This document shows, piece after piece, positions 31,738-40,138 of a stretch of DNA of 64,000 nucleotides. The stretch covers positions 558,001 to 622,000 of the forward strand of contig NZ_FNUJ01000006.1 in NCBI RefSeq assembly GCF_900107925.1, given 5' to 3'. Numbering within the stretch: position 1 is the first letter of the stretch; every line of letters starts with the position of its first letter. The notes beneath the pieces are model-generated. The model was not told where the DNA came from and did no database searches. It saw only the letters and a program-made list of their open reading frames with translations. Position numbers and translations under genes: made by a program. The DNA comes from Amycolatopsis pretoriensis. Lineage in GTDB: Bacteria; Actinomycetota; Actinomycetes; Mycobacteriales; Pseudonocardiaceae.

Positions 31738-33186
31738 TCAGCTCAGGTGCGTGACACGGCCGCCGAGGATGGTCGCCGTCACCGGGAGCGCCCGCAGGTC
31801 CGCCGCCGACAGCGTCGACGGGTCCGCCGCCGTCACCATCAAGTCCGCCACGTCCCCCACCGACACGCCCCGGCGGCCGCCCGAAGACGCGGCCAGCGCG
31901 TCGGGAAACGGGATCGACTGCTCGGGGTGCCACGCCGGCCGGTCGTCGTCCGTCCGGAACACCGCCGAGGCGATCCCGTCCCACGGGTCCAGCGGGGCCA
32001 CCGGCGCGTCCGACCCGAACTCCAGCCGGGCGCCCGATTCCAGCAACGAGCGGTACGGGAACGCGCGGGACGTCCGGCCGTGCCAATGGCGGTCGGCGAC
32101 GTCGCGGTCGTCCGGCTGGTGCGCCGGCTGGACCGCCGCGATCACGCCCAGCTCCGCGAACCGCGAAACGTCGCCGGCCGAGAGCAGCTGCGCGTGCTCG
32201 ATCCGGCCGGGGCAGCCGACTTCCTCGAACGCGGCCAGCGCGATCGTGTTCGCCCGGTCGCCGATCGCGTGGACCGCGGGGATCAGCCCGTGCACGAAAG
32301 CCCGTTGCATCAACGAAACGAGCGAGGCGACCGGGAGTTCCAGGAGCCCGGGGAAGTCGCCGCCCGGGTAGGGGTCGTGGCAGTAAGCCGTGCGGGTGTT
32401 GAGGGATCCGTCCACGAAGAGCTTGAACGGACCCACCGTCAGCAGCCCGTCCGAATCCGGGAGGACGTCACCCGTGCGGTGACCGCGCTCGATCGCCTGG
32501 TCCAGCAGGTACCGGGCGATGACACACGAAATCCGGGCCGCCGGGGCGCCTCGGCGCGTCCAGTCCGCGACCGTGTCCGCGTATTCGTAGTCGACGATCT
32601 GGGTGACCCCGCGCGCCGCGGCCGCGGACACCGCTTCGGCCACCCATTGGTCCTGGACGTCGATCGCGGCGGTCGGGAGCTGGGCCGTCGCGCTCATGCA
32701 GTCGTTTTCCAGCAGCACGCCCGTCGGGTGGTCGCGGCCGATCAGCTTCAGCGCCGCCGGGCTCAGCCACAGCGTGTGCAGGTCCGCGCTGAACAACGCC
32801 ACCGCGCGGCCGGGCAGCGCCCGCTGCAGCAGGTCCTTGTGCGGCTTGTCCGGCCAGAGCGCGTCGCGGAACCCCGCGCCCACGACCAGTTCGGACTGCT
32901 GCGCCGGCGTCGCCAGGAGGTGCGCCAGCAGCAGCTCGATCGCCTCGCCCGCCGACCGCGCCGCGTCGAGGGGGATCCGGCGGCGGAAGGTCGCCCACTG
33001 CACCAGGTGGACGTGCGCGTCGACGAGACCCGGCAGGAGCGTCCCGCCGTGCCCGTCGACGACCCGCGCGGCGAACCCGGCCGACCCCGGCTCGCTGATC
33101 GCCGTGACGCGCCCGTCGTTCACGCGGACGTCCGCGAGCTCCCCGCCGAGCCCCGGCCGCACGCGGCGCAGGAGTAGATCATCCAT
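31738..33186 (-). CDS. YtcJ-like amidohydrolase (amidohydrolase family 3)
   Basis: A 482-residue metal-dependent hydrolase. It has an N-terminal composite-sandwich strand, LPGLVDAHVHLVQW with the His-x-His metal pair, and a TIM barrel with PAVHAIGDRAN, RIEHAQLLS and LEFGSDAPVAPLDPW (the metal-binding Asp region). The family includes imidazolonepropionase-like and formamidase-like enzymes; the substrate is unknown. ATG 33186 is taken over GTG 33195 because of the GGGTGG spacing. Confidence 0.87.
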   Translation of the reverse strand: MDDLLLRRVRPGLGGELADVRVNDGRVTAISEPGSAGFAARVVDGHGGTLLPGLVDAHVHLVQWATFRRRIPLDAARSAGEAIELLLAHLLATPAQQSELVVGAGFRDALWPDKPHKDLLQRALPGRAVALFSADLHTLWLSPAALKLIGRDHPTGVLLENDCMSATAQLPTAAIDVQDQWVAEAVSAAAARGVTQIVDYEYADTVADWTRRGAPAARISCVIARYLLDQAIERGHRTGDVLPDSDGLLTVGPFKLFVDGSLNTRTAYCHDPYPGGDFPGLLELPVASLVSLMQRAFVHGLIPAVHAIGDRANTIALAAFEEVGCPGRIEHAQLLSAGDVSRFAELGVIAAVQPAHQPDDRDVADRHWHGRTSRAFPYRSLLESGARLEFGSDAPVAPLDPWDGIASAVFRTDDDRPAWHPEQSIPFPDALAASSGGRRGVSVGDVADLMVTAADPSTLSAADLRALPVTATILGGRVTHLS

Positions 33187-33273
33187 GCGGACCACCCTGC
33201 CAGGCGGACTCGTCCGGGTGAAGCACAGAGTGAGATGGGAATGAGATGGGTATTAGCTACCGTTGTAAGTGAT

Positions 33274-33362
33274 GGCAGCCGTCGCCCGCCGAAGGGTCAG
33301 GGCCGGTCCATGGGCGCCGCCTTCACAAGCCGCGCAGGGTTCGACTCCCTCGGTTGCCGCCA
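33274..33362 (+). other. Degenerate tRNA-like sequence
   Basis: The 3' part looks like a tRNA end: CAGGG-TTCGACT-CCCTC as T arm, GGTTGCC as acceptor strand, discriminator G and CCA at 33360-33362. GGCAGCC at 33274-33280 could pair with that acceptor strand using one G-U pair, over 89 bases. D and anticodon arms do not fold convincingly, so this is at most a tRNA remnant or an attachment-site scar. Confidence 0.25.
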
Positions 33363-33365
33363 AGT

Positions 33366-33416
33366 CCGTGAATGGCACATTGCCGGACACTACGTCCCTC
33401 AATGTGCCATTCACGG
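33366..33416. repeat. Palindromic repeat, GTGAATGGCACATTG family, copy 1
   Basis: Arms of 23 bases (33366-33388 and 33394-33416) with two mismatches and a five-base loop. Related to the element at 43972-44022. It sits five bases downstream of the ABC permease stop and may end that transcript. Confidence 0.85.
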
Positions 33417-33420
33417 CGGT

Positions 33421-34974
33421 TCAGCCCACCGGCATGTCACGCCGTCGCAACGCGGCCAGGCCGCCGATCCCGGCCACCGCGGCGATCGCGACCAGCCAGA
33501 CCACCGGCGCCACCGAGAACGTCCCGCCCGGCAGCCTCGCCAGGTGCTGGAACGGCGAGATCCCCAGTACCACGTCGTTCCACCGCAACGCCGTCCCCAC
33601 CAGCGACAACAGCAGGAACGCACCCAGCAGCCCCCACGCCGCCGCCGCGAACCGCGGGACCAGACCGATCAGCAACGCCGACAGCCCGGCCAGCACCCAC
33701 ACGGCCGGCAACTGGGCCAGCGCCGCCGGGACCAGCGGAGCCCCGTATGCCGACCCCGTCGCCAAACCCGTGACAGCCAGCAGGAACGCCGAGCCCAGCA
33801 ACGCGAACGTCAAGTGCGCGAGCGCCCAGCCGGTGCGGCCGACCGCCGTCGCCAGCACCGGTTCCGCCCGTCCGGCCGCCTCTTCCGCACGCAGCTTCAG
33901 CGTCGCCTGGATCGCGTAACCCGCCGCCGCCAAGCCGAACAACGTCATCGTCCCGGCCAGGTACGCGTCCGTCACCGCGCCGCCACCGCCGACGCGCGAG
34001 AACACGTCCGCGACGGCCTGGTTGTCCCGCATCATCTCCGCGACGTTCTTCCCGACCCCGCCCATCAGCAGCCCGCCCAGCGCCAGGCAGACGGTCCAGA
34101 CCAGCAGCGTCCCCCGCTGCAGCCGCCACGCCAGCGCCAGCGGCGACCGCAGCGACGCCCGCGCGCCGGAACGCCTCAGCCGGGCCGGAAGCAGTGCCGC
34201 GCCGAGGTCGCGGCGAGCCGACAGCGCGACCGCCAGGACCACCAGCAACCCCGTGGCGAAGAGCGCCAGGAGCAGGACCCACCACTGCTCCCCCGCGAAC
34301 GGCCGCATCCGGTGCGCCCAGCCGATCGGCGACAGCCACGCGAGCCAGCCCGCCGAGCCGCTGTCCCCCGCGGCCCGCAGCAGGAACGCGAGCACCAGCA
34401 CGCCGATCCCGACGCCGCGGGCCCCGCTCGCACCCCACGTCAGCTGCGCCGCGACCGCCCCCATCCCCGCGAACACCCAGCCTGCCAAGGAAAAGCCCAA
34501 GCCCAGGGCGAACGCTCCGGCGAACGGAACGCCCTGCGCGCCGACGCCGAGCCCGACCAGGATCCCGTACACCAGGCTGGCGCCGCAGGAAGCCAGCACT
34601 GCGGCCGCGAGGCCCGCGTGCCGCCCGACGACCGTCGCGCCGGTCAGCTCCCGGCGTCCCGCCTCCTCCTCGGTCCGGGTGTGCCGGACCACCGTGAGCA
34701 GCGCGATCAGCCCGACGACGACCGGGACGAACCCGCACTGCCACGCCAGGAGGTTCCCCACCGACGAGCCGTACAACGGGCCGTTGCGGACCACGAACGT
34801 CGCGCTGGAGGCGTTGAGGTCGTAGAAGTGCTGCCGCGCCGCCGCGTCCGGGTAGGCCGCCTCGATCGACGACAGGTAGCCCATCGGCGCGATCGCCAGG
34901 CAGATGATCCACAGCGGCATCAGGAGCCGGTCGCGACGCAGCACCAGCCGCAGCAGCGACCACGTCCCGGTCAT
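33421..34974 (-). CDS. ABC-2-type exporter permease
   Basis: A 517-residue membrane protein with about 12 helices in two similar halves; each half has a long loop of the TxxEEAGRxE type (RHTRTEEEAGRRELTGA; LKLRAEEAAGRAEPVLA). This is the fused permease typical of actinobacterial exporters in TetR-ABC-permease operons. Its ATG overlaps the ATPase stop as ATGA. Likely substrates are drugs or peptides; none can be named. Confidence 0.87.
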   Translation of the reverse strand: MTGTWSLLRLVLRRDRLLMPLWIICLAIAPMGYLSSIEAAYPDAAARQHFYDLNASSATFVVRNGPLYGSSVGNLLAWQCGFVPVVVGLIALLTVVRHTRTEEEAGRRELTGATVVGRHAGLAAAVLASCGASLVYGILVGLGVGAQGVPFAGAFALGLGFSLAGWVFAGMGAVAAQLTWGASGARGVGIGVLVLAFLLRAAGDSGSAGWLAWLSPIGWAHRMRPFAGEQWWVLLLALFATGLLVVLAVALSARRDLGAALLPARLRRSGARASLRSPLALAWRLQRGTLLVWTVCLALGGLLMGGVGKNVAEMMRDNQAVADVFSRVGGGGAVTDAYLAGTMTLFGLAAAGYAIQATLKLRAEEAAGRAEPVLATAVGRTGWALAHLTFALLGSAFLLAVTGLATGSAYGAPLVPAALAQLPAVWVLAGLSALLIGLVPRFAAAAWGLLGAFLLLSLVGTALRWNDVVLGISPFQHLARLPGGTFSVAPVVWLVAIAAVAGIGGLAALRRRDMPVG

Positions 34975-35879
34975 CGCGTCGCTCCGACCGGCTCGTCGTG
35001 GCGGTAGTGGCGCAGGAACAGCTCCTCGAGCGTCGGCGGCCGGCTCACCAGGTTCCGCAGGCCCGCCTCGGCCAGGTGCCGCATGACGTCGTCGAGCGCG
35101 GTCTGGTCGACCGACAGGTGGACGTGCGAGCCGTACGAGCTCACGTCGTGCACGCCCGGCAGCGAAGCCAGGTCGGCCGGGACGTGCGCGAGCGAGGCGT
35201 CGATCGTGATCCGCCCCAGGTGCCGCAACTCGTCCAGGGTCCCCGATTCGACGGTCCGCCCGGCCCGGATGATCGTCACGCGGTCGCAGAGCGCCTCGAC
35301 CTCGGACAGGATGTGCGAGGACAGCAGCACGGTCCGGTCGCCGCGTTCCCGCTCCTCCTCGACGACCTGCCGGAACACCTCTTCCATCAACGGGTCGAGC
35401 CCGGACGTCGGTTCGTCGAAGATCAGCAGCTCCACATCGGACGCGAGCGCCGCGACGAGCGCGACCTTCTGCCGGTTGCCCTTCGAGTACGTCCGGCCCT
35501 TCTTGCGGGGGTCGAGGTCGAAGCGCTCGATCAGCTCCGCGCGCCGGGCGGTGTCGAGACCGCCGCGCAGCCGGCCGAGCAGGTCGATGACCTCGCCGCC
35601 GGTGAGGTTGGGCCAGAGCGTGACGTCGCCGGGGACGTACGCGAGCCGGCGGTGCAGCTCGGTGGCGTCGGTCCAGGGGTCGCCGCCGAGCAGGGTGGCG
35701 CGGCCGCCGTCGGCCCGCATCAGCCCCAGCAGGACGCGGATCGTGGTGGTCTTGCCGGCGCCGTTGGGTCCGAGGAACCCGTGCACCTCGCCGGTGTGGA
35801 CGGTCAGGTCGAGCCCGTCGAGGGCTTTCGCGGAACCGAACGCCTTGGTGAGGCCGTCGGCGGTGATCGCTTCGGCCAT
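34971..35879 (-). CDS. ABC exporter ATP-binding protein
   Basis: A 302-residue ATPase: Walker A GPNGAGKTT, the signature loop present as the variant YSKGNRQKVAL, Walker B LLIFDEPTSGLDPL, and switch His in SSHILSEVE. The C-terminal extension (about 220-302) is of DrrA type. The start is taken at 35879, seven bases after AAGGAAGG; ATG 35885, which overlaps the TetR stop as ATGA, is a close alternative. It energises the following permease. Confidence 0.92.
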   Translation of the reverse strand: MAEAITADGLTKAFGSAKALDGLDLTVHTGEVHGFLGPNGAGKTTTIRVLLGLMRADGGRATLLGGDPWTDATELHRRLAYVPGDVTLWPNLTGGEVIDLLGRLRGGLDTARRAELIERFDLDPRKKGRTYSKGNRQKVALVAALASDVELLIFDEPTSGLDPLMEEVFRQVVEEERERGDRTVLLSSHILSEVEALCDRVTIIRAGRTVESGTLDELRHLGRITIDASLAHVPADLASLPGVHDVSSYGSHVHLSVDQTALDDVMRHLAEAGLRNLVSRPPTLEELFLRHYRHDEPVGATR

Positions 35880-35881
35880 CG

Positions 35882-36496
35882 TCATTCCTTCCTTCGGTAG
35901 GCGGCCAGCGCTTCGCGGGCCTTTTCGAGGACTTCGGGGTTGGCGAGCGGGTTCATGAACAGGTGCCCGGCAGCCGCGGACATCCGCAGCATCGCCTCGT
36001 TCGTGCCCGGCTCCTCGCCGAGCGCGCGGGCGACGTGGTCCTGCAGGATCATCAGCCCGCCGGTCATCGCGGCGAGCGCGGCCGCGACGCCCCGCGGGTC
36101 CGGCATGTCCATGCCCTGCTCGCGGAAGTAGCGCTCGGTTTCGTCGACGATCTCGGTGAACTGCGCGTCGGCGGCGGCGGAGCCGTCGACCATGGCGCGG
36201 CCCAGGTACCGGCGGAAGAGCAGCTGGCGGTCGTCGAACACGGGCAGGAAGCCGGGGTTCGCGGCGCCCTTCGCCAGCACGTCCTCCTTGAACTTCACCA
36301 GTTCGTCGAAGACGTACGCGTCGCACGCCTCGCGCAGCCCGTCCTTGGAGCCGAAGTGGTGGCGGATGAGCCCGCCCGAGACCCCGGCTTCCTCGGCGAT
36401 GTCGAGGATCGACGTCTTCTCCATGCCGCGCTCGGTGAAGAGGCGGATGGCGGCGTCCCGGATCCGGGCCCTCGCGGTGAAGTCTTCGGTGCTCAT
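35882..36496 (-). CDS. TetR-family regulator of the ABC exporter
   Basis: A 204-residue TetR protein: HTH at about 10-57 (AAIRLFTERGMEKTSILDIAEEAGVSGGLIRHHFGSK, written in parts), and an all-helical ligand domain. It is the first gene of the exporter operon, so it probably represses the operon and itself and is released by an exported compound. Two 14-bp palindromic boxes lie just upstream. Confidence 0.9.
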   Translation of the reverse strand: MSTEDFTARARIRDAAIRLFTERGMEKTSILDIAEEAGVSGGLIRHHFGSKDGLREACDAYVFDELVKFKEDVLAKGAANPGFLPVFDDRQLLFRRYLGRAMVDGSAAADAQFTEIVDETERYFREQGMDMPDPRGVAAALAAMTGGLMILQDHVARALGEEPGTNEAMLRMSAAAGHLFMNPLANPEVLEKAREALAAYRRKE

Positions 36497-36515
36497 CCTC
36501 GGTCCTATACGTCCA

Positions 36516-36549
36516 TGTAGTCGACTACACGAAAATATAGCTCGCTACA
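36516..36549. promoter_or_regulatory. Tandem TetR operators
   Basis: TGTAGTCGACTACA (36516-36529) is a perfect palindrome. TATAGCTCGCTACA (36536-36549) is an imperfect copy, centred 20 bp away. CTATACG (36505-36511) and CGTATAG (36554-36560) form an outer dyad around both. They sit 20 to 53 bases before the TetR start. Confidence 0.7.
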
Positions 36550-36564
36550 CGCACGTATAGCAAG

Positions 36565-36590
36565 GCGGCACTTTCACGTGAAAGTGCCGC
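36565..36590. repeat. Perfect 26-bp palindrome (GGCACTTTCACGTGAAAGTGCC core)
   Basis: GCGGCACTTTCAC and its exact complement abut with no loop. It lies between the divergent TetR and subtilase genes, where a terminator would not be expected, so a protein-binding or structural role is more likely. The central CACGTG resembles an E-box-like core. Confidence 0.8.
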
Positions 36591-36747
36591 TTCCGGTGGC
36601 CGCCTAACCGGTGATCACGTTGGGCCGTTCGGCCTACAACCAATTGCGGTTGATGGGCTAACTGTCTGATTGCTGCCGAAGATCTCACGTTGTGTACTTC
36701 TCGGACGTCTTCTTGTCGGACGCATCTCTTCACGAAGGGTCGTTTCA

Positions 36748-39700
36748 GTGACACAGCTCAGATCGCGCTGGAGACGGCGGGCCGGGATCACCGTCCTCGC
36801 CACCGCACTCGGCGCCTCCGTCCTCGGCATCGCCGTTCCCGTGGCGTCCGCCCAGCAGGCCCCGCCGACCTCGGGCGCGGCCGACGGCAAGACCCTCGAC
36901 GAGCACGACCGCGCGCTCGTCGCCGAAGCCGAGAAGGCCGGCAAGCCCGACGTGACGCTGCTGATCGCGGCCGAGAAGGGCCAGACCGGCGCGGCCGTCG
37001 ACCAGCTCAAGGCGCTCGGTGGCGTCGTGCAGTCCACCGACACCAAGCTCGACTACGTCAAGGTCAGCATCGCGCCGGACAAGGCGGAGAAGGCCGCGAA
37101 GCTCAAGGCGGTCAACGCCGTAGACGTCGACGGCCTCGTCTACCGCGACGACCCGAAGCCCGACGGCGCGACCACCCCGCTGCCGCAGCCGGCCCCGGGC
37201 AAGAACACCCCGCGCGTCAACCCGTACCTGCCGACCGGGGACACCTACGCGGCGCAGTTCGGCCAGGTCCTGCCCAACTGGGACGGCAAGGACACCACGG
37301 TCGCGGTGCTCGACTCCGGCGTCGACCTCGACTCGCCCGCGCTGGCGACCACCAGCCACGGCGAGCGCAAGATCGTCGACTGGTACAACGCCAACGCCAC
37401 CAACTCCGGTGACGGCACCTGGGTCAAGCAGTCCACCGAGACCTACACCGGCGCCTTCACCGCGAACGGCAAGAGCTGGACGGCCCCGGCGACCGGCGGC
37501 CCGTACACCTTCGGCGTCTTCAGCGAGACCGCCGGCGACCTGGGCGGCGCGGACAGCGAGACCGGCGGTGACGTCAACCGCGACGGCGACCGCGCCGACT
37601 CGTGGGGCGTGCTGCTCGACAGCGCGACCAAGGAGGTCCGGGTCGACCTCAACGGCAACGGCGACTTCACCGACGAGAAGCCGATGACCGACTACGCCAA
37701 GAAGTACGACTACGGCTTCTTCGGCACGGACAACCCGGCGACCGACGTCGCCGAGCGGATGGCCTTCGTGGTCCAGACCGACAAGCCGGGCTACGTCGGC
37801 ATCGGCATCTCCGGCGCCGAGCACGGCTCGCACGTCGCGGGCATCGCCGCCGGCAACGACCTCTTCGGCGGCAAGATGGACGGCGCGGCCCCGGGCGCGA
37901 AGCTCCTGGCGGTCAAGGTCTGCCTCACCGGCACCGCCTGCACGTCGTCGGGCCTGATCGACGGTGTCGTCTACGCGGCCAGCCACGGCGCCGACGTCAT
38001 CAACATCTCGATCGGCGGCCTGCCCGCCCTCAACGACGGCAACAACGCCCGTGCGGAGCTCTACAACCGCACGATCGCCGAGTACAACGTCCAGATCTTC
38101 ATCTCGGCCGGCAACAGCGGCGCCGGGGCGAACACGGTCGGCGACCCGTCGGTGGCCACGGACGCGATCTCGGTCGGCTCGTACATCACCAAGGAGACCT
38201 GGCTGTCGAACTACGGCTCGGTCACCAAGAACGCCGAGTCGCTGCACCCGTTCTCCTCGCGCGGCCCGCGTGAGGACGGCGGCTTCAAGCCGGACATCAT
38301 CGCGCCCGGCGCGGCGATCGCGACCATCCCGCGCTGGGAAGCGGGCGGCCCGGTGGCCGGTACGTACGGCTTGCCCGCGGGCTACGCGATGCTGCAGGGC
38401 ACGTCGATGGCGTCGCCGCAGGCGACCGGCGCGGCGGCACTGCTGGTGAGCGCGTACAAGGCGACGCACAAGGGTCAGCGGCCGCCGGTCGCGCAGCTGC
38501 GCTCGGCCATCAAGTCGACCGCGCGGTTCGTGCCGGGCATCGACGCGTACGCCCAGGGCGCGGGCCTGTTCAACGTCCCCGCCGCGTTCGTCGCGCTGTC
38601 GCTGAACCCGAAGCCGGACACCGTTTCGACGTCGGTCGAGGTGCACACCGCGCTCTCGGGCCTGCTGGCCACCCCGAACACGGGCGTGGGCATCCACGAC
38701 CGCGAAGGCGTGACCACGGGCAAGGCGTACACCCGCACGTACACGATCACCCGCACCACGGGTTCGGCGCAGCCGGTGCCGTACTTCGCGCGGTGGACGG
38801 GCAACGACGGGACGTTCTCGTCGAAGTCCACGGTGGTCCTGCCGCTGAACACGCCGGTGAAGTTCGACGTCAAGGTCGACCCGAAGAAGGCGGGCGCCCA
38901 CTCGGCGGTGCTGAACCTGGACAACCCGCTGACCATCGGCGTCGACGTGCAGACCCTCAACACGGTCTTCGCGCCGCAGGAGTTCACCGCCGACAAGGGC
39001 TTCCAGGTCGACGTGGCCGGCAAGATCGCCCGCAACCAGGCGACCAGCTACTTCGTGCGGGTGCCGCAGGGCGCCAGCGCGCTGAAGGTGGACCTGGACG
39101 CCGGCGCCGGCGCCCCGGGCAAGGGCCAGGTGCGGTTCCTGCGCTACGACCCAACCGGTGTCCCCGCCGAGGCCAGCACGTCGACGACGTACTGCTACCT
39201 CCCCGACGCGGGTGCCGGCTGCCCCGGTGGCACGCCGACCAGCCGCACGATCGCCAACCCGCTCCCGGGCGTGTGGGAGATCGTCGTCGAGGCGCGCCGG
39301 ACGTCCGATGTGGCCGACGCGGCGTTCAAGCTGTCGGCTTCGGTGCTGGGCACGGCGATCACGCCGAACCCGGACACCATCGCCTCGGCCACGCTGGGCC
39401 AGCCGGTCGCGCGGTCCTACACCGTGCAGAACACGCTCGGCGCGTTCACCGGCAAGCTGACCGGCGCCACGCTGGGCAGCGCGAAGGTCTCGCGGCCGTC
39501 GATCACCGAAGGCGCGCAGCAGCAGTACCAGATCGCGGTGACGCCGGGCTCGACGTCGCTGACCGCCACGATCGGCAAGACGTCCGACGTCGGCGCCGAC
39601 CTGGACCTGGTGCTGTACAACTGCACGACCGGTACCTGCGTGGTGGCCGGCCAGAGCGCCGACGGTGACTCGGAAGAGTCGGTGACCATCGCCAACCCGG

Positions 39701-39981
39701 CCGCGGGTGTCTGGGTGGCGCTGGTCGACGGGTACGCCGTGCCCGCCGGCACGACCGAGTACGACTACCTCGACGTGTTCACCAACCCGGCGTTCGGTTC
39801 GGTCGCGGTGACCGACGCGAACGCGGCGCGGGCTTCGGGCACGTCGTGGACGGTGCCGGGGACGGTGACGGCCACGGCCGCCCCCGCGTCCGGCCGGATC
39901 CTGCGCGGTCAGCTGACCGTGCAGACCGACACCGGGGTCACGGTCGGCTCCTCGCTGGTGCTGATCAACTCCGTCAGCTAG
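36748..39981 (+). CDS. Secreted subtilisin-like serine protease (S8) with C-terminal beta domains
   Basis: A 1077-residue exported protease. It has a signal peptide (ITVLATALGASVLGIAVPVASA, cleavage near residue 36), an I9-like propeptide (about 60-130), and an S8 domain with Asp189 (VAVLDSGVD), His359 (EHGSHVAG) and Ser553 (GTSMASPQ). The Asp and His lie 170 residues apart, far more than in subtilisin, because of an inserted domain that includes a DxNxDGD-type loop and may bind calcium. The C-terminal 400 residues are beta domains with PPC-like character. GTG 36748 follows AAGGG. Confidence 0.93.
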   Translation: MTQLRSRWRRRAGITVLATALGASVLGIAVPVASAQQAPPTSGAADGKTLDEHDRALVAEAEKAGKPDVTLLIAAEKGQTGAAVDQLKALGGVVQSTDTKLDYVKVSIAPDKAEKAAKLKAVNAVDVDGLVYRDDPKPDGATTPLPQPAPGKNTPRVNPYLPTGDTYAAQFGQVLPNWDGKDTTVAVLDSGVDLDSPALATTSHGERKIVDWYNANATNSGDGTWVKQSTETYTGAFTANGKSWTAPATGGPYTFGVFSETAGDLGGADSETGGDVNRDGDRADSWGVLLDSATKEVRVDLNGNGDFTDEKPMTDYAKKYDYGFFGTDNPATDVAERMAFVVQTDKPGYVGIGISGAEHGSHVAGIAAGNDLFGGKMDGAAPGAKLLAVKVCLTGTACTSSGLIDGVVYAASHGADVINISIGGLPALNDGNNARAELYNRTIAEYNVQIFISAGNSGAGANTVGDPSVATDAISVGSYITKETWLSNYGSVTKNAESLHPFSSRGPREDGGFKPDIIAPGAAIATIPRWEAGGPVAGTYGLPAGYAMLQGTSMASPQATGAAALLVSAYKATHKGQRPPVAQLRSAIKSTARFVPGIDAYAQGAGLFNVPAAFVALSLNPKPDTVSTSVEVHTALSGLLATPNTGVGIHDREGVTTGKAYTRTYTITRTTGSAQPVPYFARWTGNDGTFSSKSTVVLPLNTPVKFDVKVDPKKAGAHSAVLNLDNPLTIGVDVQTLNTVFAPQEFTADKGFQVDVAGKIARNQATSYFVRVPQGASALKVDLDAGAGAPGKGQVRFLRYDPTGVPAEASTSTTYCYLPDAGAGCPGGTPTSRTIANPLPGVWEIVVEARRTSDVADAAFKLSASVLGTAITPNPDTIASATLGQPVARSYTVQNTLGAFTGKLTGATLGSAKVSRPSITEGAQQQYQIAVTPGSTSLTATIGKTSDVGADLDLVLYNCTTGTCVVAGQSADGDSEESVTIANPAAGVWVALVDGYAVPAGTTEYDYLDVFTNPAFGSVAVTDANAARASGTSWTVPGTVTATAAPASGRILRGQLTVQTDTGVTVGSSLVLINSVS

Positions 39982-39994
39982 TCCCGCTCAACGG

Positions 39995-40025
39995 AAACCG
40001 CCCCGGGTGCGCCCGGGGCGGTTTT
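39995..40025. terminator. Intrinsic terminator after the protease gene
   Basis: AAACCGCCCCGGG and CCCGGGGCGGTTT form a 13-bp stem around a four-base loop and end in a T run. Confidence 0.9.
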
Positions 40026-40138
40026 CGCTGTATTGGTGGGTTTCCGACGCAATTTTGCGTATGTGCGGTGAACTATTGCCCTCGCTCGGGCCGCGTCCGT
40101 ATGGTCTGGAACACTCCACAGACCCGAGGGGTTCCCGC

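Noticed and set aside
33274..33362. Functional tRNA gene
   Set aside because: No plausible D arm or anticodon stem could be folded; TTCACAA could be an anticodon loop but its stem has mismatches.
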